Shown here piece after piece: positions 55,403-64,000 of a stretch of 64,000 bases of DNA (position 1 is its first letter; every line of letters begins with the position of its first letter). The stretch is from Adiantum capillus-veneris (Eukaryota > Streptophyta > Polypodiopsida > Polypodiales > Pteridaceae). The stretch is from contig CM043969.1 in the NCBI GenBank assembly GCA_014529385.2, positions 37,075,922 to 37,139,921 on the forward strand. The letters run 5' to 3'. The notes beneath the pieces were generated by a model that was not told where the DNA came from, made no database searches, and saw nothing but the letters and a program-made list of their open reading frames with translations. Both the position numbers and the translations under genes were made by a program.

Positions 55403-55773
55403 GAAGGAAACCTTTAGTAGAGCCACTCGCTCAGAAACATGGAGCTAATGATGTAAATGAGGGAGGTGGGGAAGTAAATTCTCCATTCATGACCAACGTA
55501 GACCCTATGTCCTTAGAAATGTGCATGTGAAGGAAACCTTTAGTAGAGCCACTCGCTCAGAAACATGGAGCTAATGATGTAAATGAGGGAGGTGGGGAAG
55601 TAAATTCTCCATTCATGACCAACGTAGACCCTATGTCCTTAGAAATGTGCATGTGAAGGAAACCTTTAGTAGAGCCACTCGCTCAGAAACATGGAGCTAA
55701 TGATGTAAATGAGGGAGGTGGGGAAGTAAATTCTCCATTCATGACCAACGTAGACCCTATGTCCTTAGAAATG
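55403..55773 (+). repeat. Three tandem copies of a 126-bp unit in Gypsy G gag
   Basis: Units start at 55403, 55529 and 55655; the third is cut at about 119 bp. They appear identical. The period is 42 codons, so the duplication keeps phase, but the unit contains stops (TAATGA) in the gag frame. The identity suggests a very recent expansion or an assembly artefact. Confidence 0.92.
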
Positions 55774-56641
55774 TGAATACTTCATTCACTGCACCTCCTG
55801 ACTCTTCAGAGTTATTTCCCTTCGAGGTCATATTACCCGATGGTAGAAGCCTTGCTGAAGTGCAAGAGGTTGAGCGGTATATCCTTGCAGCAAGGGAAAA
55901 GGAAATCAAGAGCTTACGCAAGTCGGAGCAATGAAGAGAGTTAAAAGCTAAAGCCCCTATGTCAATATCCTTGCTAAGAGAGGAATCGAGTGCTCCTGAC
56001 TTAGCAACCGCTAAGGGCCAACCCCTAGAAAGCAACATTGCACCTAGCAGCTCAATCCTAGATGGAGTGTTCTTAAATGAGAAATGGGAGTATGAACTAC
56101 AAACGAAAACTCTGACCGAACTATACACAGGTCACACCTATCACGTGTGTTGGTTAGATGTCCTACAATCCACAATGGGTGCTACTAGTGTGGAGGATCA
56201 ACAACAAAGAGTTTGTGAGGTCATCCATAGGGTCATTGAGTTAGAGAGATAGAAAAAGGGGATCAACATGCCTTCAACGGGTCTCATGAGATTCTTAGAT
56301 ACAGGAAAGGCTAAATAACCGACCTTATCGCAAATGGAGACTCCCTCGGTAAGTCCAATGGATCCTCCATATGTTGTTTCTCCAAGGGTCTCAGTGCAAT
56401 CTGAGCCCACAAGTGATAGCTTCACCTTTCCAAGTCTAGCTCATCTTTCCCTTGATGACACCATGGCTACCATACCTACCCCAATGATGGGCATGCCGAG
56501 AAACATGCCATGGACCTCATTTGTTAGTAAAGCACCGCTACATGGTAGCTCAATGTTAGGAAATAAGACGTAGCTAAATAGATTTTTGAGTAGATTACTT
56601 AATGGAGAGAGATAGTCTTCACACACAAGAGATTATAGAGT

Positions 56642-56665
56642 AGAGAGAGAGAGAGAGAGAGAGAG
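56642..56665. repeat. (GA)n microsatellite in solo LTR
   Basis: A 12-unit GA run in the solo LTR. Confidence 0.95.
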
Positions 56666-57004
56666 TACACATGATATACGTGGTTCACCCAATGTGGGCT
56701 ACGTCCACGGGAAAGCAGTCACTCAATGGCTTTAGCACTTCAAAAGAAGAAGTAGTTTACAAAGGGATTAAACCCTTGATAGAGCTCCCGCCTTGCTTCA
56801 CTCTCACCACCTCACACTCACCTTGTTGCATCAACTTCACACTATAAAATGTGTGTAGAAATGGCCTCCTTTTATAGGCCAAAAGGGCTGCCCTCTCTTA
56901 TGAGAGATAGCCATGTGTAGCCGCCCTTGTGCGAATAAGTCCAAATCGGACCCTCCAATCCGCCCATGTGTGGCCGCCCTTGAGAAGACAAGTCCGCTTT
57001 TGAA

Positions 57005-57165
57005 TTCGGCCACCGGCCATTGACTTCCGACCACCGGCCATCGGCCATTGACTACCGGCCACCGGCCAACCGACCGGTTGTTCTCCGACCACTTTCCGGC
57101 CGCCGTCCGACCATAATATTCCGGCGAAAAAGAATATTCCGGCGAAAAAAAAAGTCTCGGGGGCC
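57005..57165. repeat. GC-rich ccggcca array and duplicated ttccggcgaaaa motif
   Basis: Irregular repeats of accggccaccggcc and ggccattgact types, then two copies of tattccggcgaaaaa. It lies inside the solo LTR and stands out from the AT-rich surroundings. Confidence 0.75.
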
Positions 57166-57839
57166 TCCGTCCCCGAGGCCTTTAAAGTTGCCCCTGATTC
57201 TTGTCCGTGAAAATTTTGGTTTCCGGTGAGTGATTTTCCTTCACGCACAATGGCTTCTCCTCATAATGGGGGCCTTACAAATGTGCGCTTTTACCACAGA
57301 AAATTACAAGGGTAAATCAGGCTCCATACTTAACACTCAATGCCTGCAATAGTACCTTCAAGTGTGTACCAATCGTATGCACCTATGGGTTATCGTACTC
57401 ATGTAGTCTCTACTCCTCCCATTGTTTCAACAACCTATGCTCCACAACCACAACAGGCAAGCTCTTATTGACATGGGACTATACCGGCTAGCATTGGCAT
57501 GTCATATCCAACATCTGCTATGCCTAGGGCCACACATATGAACTTTGGCCCACCACATGGCACAATATCGTACCCAACATGGAACCCAAGGGCTTTCTAT
57601 GCGCCAAGCCTGATGCCAATACCTACTCCACATGTAGTCTCTGGAGCACCTCCACCCACGGTGCCTACTCACTTAGGTGACTTGGCATCATTTGATCAAG
57701 CTATTGGTCGATCTATTGCTGAGAATATGCGTAACACGCCTGATAGAGAGCCTAGAAGTAAGGCAGTACAAATAGCCAAGCTCACACAAAAATTTAGTGG
57801 AGACGGGGATGTGAGAAAGCATATCAAAGTGTTTGAACA

Positions 57840-58330
57840 AATATGCGTGTGCCCTGGTCCTGGCATCGGCTTTTTGAGTTGGTTTTGCCTCAATCCACTT
57901 TGTTAGATAGTCCGTCGCCACAACGATGTATTGTGCATGAGTCCTGTATGCAGGAGGTGAGATAGGTCCAACATAATCAATCCCCCATTTTGCAAAGGCT
58001 CTTGCTCCCATCATTGGCCTGAGCGGAATATCATCTCTTTTAAGTGGTACTTTGGTCTGCTGACAGTCATCACATCGTTTTATTGTATTCCTCAACGTCC
58101 ATGTGTAATGTCGACCATATTTCTACAGCTAAGACAATTTTTATTGTCTTATCACCTGAGAAATGGCCTCCACCTATTCCTCCATGAGCTTGCTCTAGGA
58201 TTATCACATACTTTGACTCTGATGCGCAAATCCTAAGCTAGTTGTCTTTACCTCTCTTATAGAGTTGATTTCCTATTAAAGCGTAATCTCGCGCTTCTGT
58301 CTCTACAGCTCTCTGACACGCTTTTGAGGT
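57840..58330 (-). pseudogene. Gypsy E integrase part
   Basis: The minus strand encodes an integrase zinc-region end (KRCDDCQQTK) and core with KWGIDYVGPI and VVATDYLTKWIEAKP, up to about ADARTRAHAYLFKH, where the junction with Gypsy G lies. The upstream zinc part with HGGIGGGHF-like sequence is in another frame near 58150-58200. Integrase is truncated before its second catalytic Asp. Confidence 0.75.
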
Positions 58331-58333
58331 TCC

Positions 58334-59047
58334 CTATGGAAAAGTTCTATTTGTGAGATCTTCAACAATATATTGACTCCATTCAAGAGCGATCATTATC
58401 TGATACAATGTTGAATACTCAGCTGGCGTTTTTGACGAACATGTAATACATACTGTGACATATTCATGTACACTCTCTTTCATTCCTGGCCCGTAGACTC
58501 CTAGTTGTAACAGATTCCTATACGTGTTCCTTCTTGAACAATGAAATGCACATTCCTGAACGTGTGCTTCTTGCACATATATGTTATATTCTTCAGGATT
58601 GATGCATAACCTTAAAATGTTATCGGTTCCTAAGTGATACAACCTTCCTGCAATCAACTGAAGATTCTTGGATTGCTGAATAGTAACTTGTTTCTGATTG
58701 TATTCTTTTCTATCAAACTCTCCTCCATAGGTTAATAGACTAACAACATCCTGAGACCACTTTGGTATCATTTCTAACTTGAATAAGTACGCATCTAGCA
58801 TGTCGTCATCTACACCTATAGGGTCTTCTCCATTTATCAACCTTGAAAGGTGATCCACTCTAAGATGTGTCTTTCCTTTCTTTACTACTATCGTGAAGTC
58901 AAATTCTAATAAGATGATGAACCGTCTCACTATCCGTCCGGTATTGCATGGTTTGTTCACTAGGTAGAGCAAGGCTTGATGATCTGTGAAAAACAAAAGC
59001 TTATTGGCTAGAAGATAATGCCAAAAGTTCTTCACAGCATAAATCAT
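58334..59047 (-). pseudogene. Gypsy E RNase H and linker to integrase
   Basis: The 237-codon segment has FFTDHQALLYLVNKP and GKTHLRVDHLSRL of RNase H, then a linker with EMIPKWSQDVVSLLTYGGEF and DNILRLCINPEEYN. It ends with a repeated-looking SKTPAEYSTLYQ and EWSQYIVEDLTNRTFP piece, also present in the plus-strand remnant near 38980-39070. A stop ends it at 58334. Confidence 0.82.
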
Positions 59048-59352
59048 TCCTAATCCCTCTCGCTCTGTTGTTGTGTAATTCCTTTCAGCATTGTTGAGCT
59101 GTCAACTAGCATAGCAGCTTGGAGAATCCATGCTTCCTTCTTCTGGCTGAGCGAGGATGCATCCTATTGCATATGCCGAAGCATCTATATGCACATGGAA
59201 TATCTTCTCCCAATCTGGTGATTTCAAGAATCTTTCAGTTTCTTGAAGGATTCCTCACACTCCTCTGTCCATTCGAAATTCACTATTAGCCTGGAAAGTG
59301 GTTGGCCTATTATAGTGTACATGTAAATGAATCGTATATAATATCCACAATG

Positions 59353-60036
59353 TCACATAAAGCTCTGCACTTGTTTTGGGTTGGTTGGTCTAGGCATATC
59401 CACTATTACTTTTATCTTTTCCATATCCGTGGATATTCCGTTATGTGAAACAATATGTCCCAGAATTCTGCCTTGTCGGACAATAAACACACACTTCTTA
59501 GGATTGAGACAAATGCGATATGTCCTACATTTCTCGAATACCTTTTTTAGGTGTTCTAGATGCTCATCTCTCAGAAGAGAGTGTACACACAGGTCATCCA
59601 TGTATATTTCTAGAAACAACCTCAAGTACTCTTTGAATGCATGCATCATCAGACTCTGGAATGTTGTGGGAGCATTAGTTAAACCAAACGGCATAACTCG
59701 ATACACATAAATTTCCCACTCCGTTGCAAAAGCTGTTTTGTGTTGATTCTCTGGCGCAATGGCAAGCTGATTATATCTTGAAAATCCATCTAGAAAGGAA
59801 TATGCTCTTTCCTCCGATACACGTTCTAGAACATGATTAGTTATCGGCAAGGGATAATTATCCCCGATTGTCGCAGCATTTACTTTCTTCAAATTGACAC
59901 ACACTCGAAGTTTCCCGTTTTTCTTAGGCACTACCACAATCGGAGATACCCAATCCATGTGTTCAATCTCATATATGAATTCAGCTTCCATTAGCTTGTC
60001 TATTTCTTCTTTGATTCGCTTAGAAAACGTTGTCGA
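59353..60036 (-). pseudogene. Gypsy E reverse transcriptase, N-terminal part
   Basis: The RT frame has LRVCVNLKKVNAAT, FLDGFSRYNQLAIAPE, MPFGLTNAPTTFQSLM, EIYMDDLCVHS and the thumb segment NPKKCVFIVRQGRILGH. The active-site MDD is intact. It ends at a stop at 59353, and the RNase H start (59048-59352) is in broken frames. Upstream it is cut at 60036 where it adjoins the Gypsy A leader; gag and protease are missing. Confidence 0.85.
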
Positions 60037-60230
60037 GAAATTTGCGGTCTTGCGAGGAAAGCACCGGGCTTATTGCTGTGAGAGTTTGTGAGAGAAATCA
60101 ACAAAAACTATATGAAGGAGTTAAACCATAGATGCCATGAAGACTAGGGTTTGGAAATAGGTACAATCAAAGAAGCCCACCCATTCTCTCTTGCACTCAC
60201 ACGCACAAAGAAAGAACACAAAAGTGAATG
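60036..60230 (-). other. End of Gypsy A leader (right), shared with left copy
   Basis: Matches 11665-11880 inverted. It includes the antisense remnant LARKAPGLLL at 60036-60090. It ends where Gypsy E begins. Confidence 0.6.
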
Positions 60231-60443
60231 TCAAAATAACACAAAGATGAAAACATCAAGGCTATGGTCATATCGTATCATGGGAAATATGAAAGGGTTA
60301 ATAGATGAGTTAATGGCATTTAATCTTGGCTCACCAAATATCCTACCAATTGTTCTTTGGAATTGTAGTTTTGTGCTTACCATAATATATATATTTTGTC
60401 TAGTGATTGGGATTAATTTTGTATACAAATCCTCTTGGTTCAT
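60231..60443 (-). CDS. Gypsy A leader small ORF 2 (right), 70 aa
   Basis: Counterpart of 11452-11664 with about seven residue changes. It keeps its length, the KLQFQ and INPFI-LPMIRYD segments and the hydrophobic end. It starts on the ATG overlapping the stop of small ORF 1. It is open, although the neighbouring pol in this copy carries four stops. Confidence 0.6.
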   Translation of the reverse strand: MNQEDLYTKLIPITRQNIYIMVSTKLQFQRTIGRIFGEPRLNAINSSINPFIFPMIRYDHSLDVFIFVLF

Positions 60444-60658
60444 AGCAAGATAACTACGCTTACGTCAAAAGAAAAGTTATAGTCTATGAGAGGTAGTATG
60501 ATGGGATCCGGTGATAGAAGTATTTCATTGAGCCTTTCTGGGCCAAAGAGAAACACTATACGATGTTGAAAGTGTATTTTATGGCTAATCCATACGTTAA
60601 TTCTAATAGATCGTACAGAGTGAAAGCAATAGAAATTATCATCATGTGGGTTATTCAT
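60440..60658 (-). CDS. Gypsy A leader small ORF 1 (right), 72 aa
   Basis: Counterpart of 11237-11455 with about five residue changes and the same length. It has the same KIHFQ, FGPERLNEILLS and DPIILPLIDYN segments and the same ATGA overlap with small ORF 2. The function is unknown. Confidence 0.6.
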   Translation of the reverse strand: MNNPHDDNFYCFHSVRSIRINVWISHKIHFQHRIVFLFGPERLNEILLSPDPIILPLIDYNFSFDVSVVILL

Positions 60659-60925
60659 CTAGGATAGTATGTGAGAAATGTAGATATGAGAGAAATGAAG
60701 AGATGAGAAGTTTCCCTCCCAAGCCCTATTCTTGCCCGTAGGCAATAAGGATAATGCGGAGAGACATGTACTTGTAGCAAAGAGAACCTAGAATTTGTAG
60801 AGAGGATGAATTACTAAGAATGAGAGAGATAGGTTTGGTTAATGAGACGAGATTAGATACATATATATGAAAAAGAAAACAACAAGAAATCAAGAAAACA
60901 TCAATGTAGAACACATCTTACTTGA

Positions 60926-60942
60926 CAAACCCTTCGGCACCA
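60926..60942 (-). other. Primer binding site of Gypsy A (right)
   Basis: The minus strand reads tggtgccgaagggtttg, four bases after the LTR end at 60947. Confidence 0.6.
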
Positions 60943-60946
60943 CTAT

Positions 60947-62019
60947 TGATGGAGAGAGAAGAAGAGGGGAGAATTCAACGTTGATTGATACGCCAAGTCC
61001 AAGACCTTCTTTGATTATAGTTGATCTTCCAAGGATAGCGTACAAGAATGGCTAGTTTTCCTCTAGGAGAAAGTGTAGGCTTGGGCTTATGTTAATGGCT
61101 AAGTACAATTAGGCATTACCACTCACTCCCTCAAGAATTCCTCTCATCAATGGCTTGAATTCTTGAGTGGTTTTCAAGGAAGAAAAGGTCCCTTTTTATA
61201 GGTGAAGGGAACCCCCAAGGGTCTACACAAGAAGAGAGGAGCCGGTGTGAACAGGAATTGGAAAAGTTGGAAATGAGCTGTCCCTGCATGATGTGGGCAG
61301 ACTGGGGTCCAATATTTTGATCATATCTCCTCAACCATGGCTCCAAATCAAAAAGTAAAAATATGGACAAAAAATTCAGCTCATTATCTACGATTTTCTT
61401 TTGAAAATTGTTTTCCAATTTAGATTGGAACCTTGTGTAAAAAATTCATCAAAATAGGGTCCATTTTTGGCAATAAATATCTTCCTGTGGTCCCCTTAGC
61501 CTAGACTTTCATTTGATTCCAAAGGACACCTCATGCCATATGAAAGCATGACACTGCTCCTTGACAAATTTTTGTAATCATGATTGCAATAATTCATTAA
61601 AATAAGTGTATCTTTTAAATCATGCCACCTAGTGTCCCACTAGGATTTGATTCCCTCCTAGTAGCTATTTAAAAAGAAATATAAGAAAAATACATAGAAT
61701 ATATATATACTGGAGTTTACCTTAGATATAGGATCTAACTAGGGTGTGAGATGATAATGAGATAGTAGAAATAAAGAATCAATGCTTTTTGCCCCAAGTT
61801 AAAGAGGCGGAGCTATTGATGCTTTTCCCATAGTATTTTCTGATGGTGGTAAAGTAAGAATAGGTTACCCTTGAGAAAAATAATAGGATGAGATAGAAGG
61901 CTTATTATTATACCTAAATATGTATATGTACATTATAGGAAAGATAATTATGTATCTAAAAAATTACAAGATAGATCTTGTAGCATGCGTTCCCACTATG
62001 TACGTGTCACAGCACGACA
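60947..62019 (-). repeat. Gypsy A LTR (right), uninterrupted
   Basis: 1073 bp, TGTCGTGC...CCATCA on the minus strand. It has a pol end and polypurine tract on one side and a primer site and leader on the other, so internal sequence flanks it on both sides. The TATA-like box is near 61192-61201. It contains the shared LTR module at 61310-61560. Confidence 0.75.
61310..61560 (-). repeat. LTR module shared by Gypsy B, C and A (copy 3)
   Basis: Opens cagactggggtccaat and continues with atcatatctcc, an attcagctca stretch and gtggtcccctta in the same order as the other two copies, but more diverged. Confidence 0.5.
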
Positions 62020-64000
62020 TCCACCCCCTCTAAACCTGCACATCCTCTGGTATGTCCACATTATTTCTTTGTAAGATGAGCCCTCTTGTACATCTTCCTT
62101 GCTTTCTTCTTCACTGGATGATTCCAAAGCTTCATCTTTACTTTGATCTTTACCTATGGTTTGCTCTTCTTCCTCATCAACATCTTCTGGATCATTGTCT
62201 CCTCTTCTCTTAAACATTTTGATCCTTTTTCCTGCAATGGGAATCTTTACTTCGGTACCATCTAGTTCAGACAAGCTGTAAGTAGCATTTTCATGCACAT
62301 GCTTTACAACATACGGTCCAAACTATCTTTTTGAAAACTTACGCATGACTGTGTGTTGGTTATCAAGGCTACTATCATACACCAAAACCCAGTCACCTTT
62401 GTCAATTGCTTTGCTCCTGAGTCGATGTCGCTTATCAAAGTAGTCCTTGTTTTTCAACCTTGCATTTTTGAGTCGTTCTTTTGCAGCTTCAATGTCTCCA
62501 GATCTTCTCTCTAGCTTCCTTACACGCAGTGCAAGGAGATCTTCCCTGCTAAGCCCCTCTTGCCAAGGTAGTACATTTCATGTGGGAATTGTATCTTTAA
62601 TCGGCATCATTGGCTTTTGACCATACATTAGCTCCGCAGGCATGTATCCAGTTATTGAGCTATGTGTTGTACGATCAGCCCATAAAGCATATGGTAGCAG
62701 TTTTGGCCACTCACCAACTCTTCCTTCACAAGCCTTGGCCAAAGCTTTGATGATAGGAGGATGCCCTCTTTCACTCTTTCCATTGCCTTCAGGGTTGTAA
62801 GCTGTAGTAAGAGAAAGCTTGATTCCTAATCTAGAAAAGAACTCCCTTGCTTCTTCGGCATCCAGTTCACCTCTATCTGCAATGATTTTTTCCACACAAC
62901 CATAACAGCAAATCACCTCATCAAGAAGGAATTTGCACACAGCTTCTGTGGTTTTAGCTCTTAATGCTCTTCCTTCAACCTGATTAGTTAGGTCTTCTCA
63001 TGCAAGAACTAAGTATCTCATCTTCCAGAGTCCTAAAGGCATTGTGACTAGATCCACAACCCATTTATAGTGCATGGCTAGTGGATATGTAGGGTGCAAT
63101 CCATCACGATGTCGGACATTTGAATACATTTGACAAGTTACACATGACTCTACAAATTGAGATACATATTTATACATACACTTCCACCAATATTTTTCTT
63201 TCAACTTGGAGAAGGTTGCCCACACACCCTTGTGTCCAATCCATAGACTCTCATGAAACTCTTGCATAAGCTTTACTTGAGTCTCTTTTTTACATATAAC
63301 CCGTTGTGGTGTAGCACCCTTTTGTTTAGGATGCTTCCACAAGTAACCATCCCTCAAAAAGTACCCATATGCTTTCCTGCGTATCCTCTTGAATTCTTGT
63401 TCAGACCAATCATCCTGTTTTGTTAGAGTACTCAAGTAGCTTCCAATAAGAAGCCAATCACCTTCATAAAGATCTTTCAAGAATCATTCAAATAGATTAG
63501 TCATGCAGACATTGTTACCTTTGACATGAGAGATAGAATATAACTTTGTGCCTATATCATCTCCCTCGTCAATCATTTGTGACTCATCTTCATACCTTGC
63601 CCTTGATAGCATATCTGCCACTGTATTGTCTTTACCTGCAATGTGCTTAAACTCAGGATTTAAGGACTTAATGTAGGCAATCCACCGCAACATAGCAATG
63701 TCTGGTGTTGAGCAGCTTGTAATCATCCCAAGAAGTGGTAGAAAATCTGTTTCTACAACCACACATGCACCAATTAGGTACTCTTTCCCACTTTTTAAGG
63801 CTGTAACCATACCCCATAACTCTCTTTATCTGTGGATAGTTTCTTTGGCGAGAACTTAGCACCTTTGCTCCAAATCTTACCACATACCTGTGTCCTTCTT
63901 TGTCATCTTGCCCTATTGCCCATCCAATCCATGTAGGACTGGTGTCTACTGTCACAATTACTGGCCTTTGACACTCATAGTCTACCTTTCTCAAAGTTGT
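61996..64000 (-). pseudogene. Gypsy A RNase H and integrase (right copy), broken
   Basis: Same protein as 1-1552, reaching further upstream into RNase H (VIVTVDTSPTWIGWAIG, KVLSSRQRNYPQIKR, AGKDNTVADMLSRARY). There is one frameshift near 63800. In-frame stops are TGA at 63484, 62998 and 62578 and TAG at 62323; the last two fall where the left copy has Trp. The left copy's final stop is also changed here, so the frame runs on into the LTR and ends at 61996. It keeps the H2C2 zinc region and most of the core. The gene continues beyond the window edge. Confidence 0.85.
62020..62031 (-). other. Polypurine tract of Gypsy A (right)
   Basis: The minus strand reads agagggggtgga before TGTCGTGC, identical to the left copy. 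Confidence 0.8.

Larger units (their letters stand above)
56554..57335. mobile_element. 782-bp solo LTR in Gypsy G gag
   Basis: TGTTAGGAAA...CTTAACA with CTCAA duplicated at 56549-56553 and 57336-57340. Removing it rejoins gag. It holds a GA run (56642-56665), a TATA-like ccttttatagg block near 56868 and a GC-rich array of ccggcca repeats. No coding or second LTR. Confidence 0.88.
55137..57840 (+). pseudogene. Gypsy G gag, interrupted and truncated
   Basis: The start MHLRSGRVLE is typical of plant gypsy gag. A Ser/Asp-rich N-terminal region (to about 55400) is followed by a triplicated 126-bp segment carrying stops, then a gag region with LPDGRSLAEVQEVERYI and EKWEYELQTKTL. A proline-rich linker (PMDPPYVVSPRVSV) comes next and is split by a 782-bp solo LTR. 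Gag resumes with a Tyr/Pro-rich stretch and ends with KAVQIAKLTQKFSGDGD at the junction with inverted Gypsy E near 57840. Protease and pol are absent. The frame is the same before and after several stops up to 56554. Confidence 0.75.

Noticed and set aside
55403-55773. CRISPR-like regular repeats
   Set aside because: Head-to-tail 126-bp units with no spacers.
61620-61625. Two separate LTRs abutting at 61622/61623, with CA and TG ends
   Set aside because: The CA-TG at this point could mark two elements, but no target duplication separates them. A polypurine tract on one side and a primer site on the other fit a single 1073-bp LTR better.

Overview
The window is about 64 kb of nested LTR retrotransposons from a nuclear genome, most likely a land plant. 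The grounds are Ty1/copia elements primed by an initiator-Met-type site (TGGTATCAGAGC), Ty3/gypsy elements with TGGTGCC-type primer sites, solo LTRs with 5-bp target duplications, and abundant (GA)n tracts. I cannot name the species. I found no cellular protein gene, rRNA, tRNA gene or CRISPR array. Almost every coding region is a retroelement gag or pol with nonsense codons or deletions. Letters A to J below are my own labels.

Layout. 1-2014 (+): 3' pol and part of the LTR of Gypsy A. 2015-10552 (-): Gypsy B (2.74-kb 3' LTR, pol, gag, leader ORF), inserted in the A LTR and cut at its 5' end. 10553-11880 (+): the rest of the A LTR, its primer site and a leader with two small ORFs. 11835-15140: an antisense coding remnant, a minisatellite and unassigned sequence. 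15144-25830 (+): Gypsy I, decayed and interrupted by non-autonomous element H (16813-22670) and a 440-bp solo LTR (23663-24102). The Gypsy I 3' LTR (from 25831) is split by Copia J (26346-35848, TSD AAGCT). The middle of Copia J is replaced by Gypsy C (26774-34537). 37083-39375 (+): a decayed Gypsy E-family pol. 39376-44400 (+): Copia 1 (TSD GATAG). 44407-48870 (+): Copia 2 (TSD ATAGT), inserted into the target duplication of Copia 1. 48876-53745 (-): element F, with a roughly 1000-codon gag-like frame, no pol, and three palindromes in its leader. 53746-57840 (+): Gypsy G 5' half, with a 126-bp triplication and a 782-bp solo LTR. 57840-60036 (-): Gypsy E pol. 60036-64000 (-): a second, inverted copy of the Gypsy A pol-LTR-leader junction.

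The elements were in principle self-contained, with gag (particle), protease, reverse transcriptase, RNase H and integrase. H and F carry gag-like frames without pol and would have needed enzymes in trans. The most notable candidate novelty is a family of roughly 70-residue ORFs upstream of gag. It is present twice in tandem in each A copy, with ATGA stop/start overlaps, and once in the unrelated leader of Gypsy C. Next are the three near-identical palindromes in the F leader, the Copia J/Gypsy C chimera, and the pol-LTR-leader junctions present in inverted orientation at both window ends.
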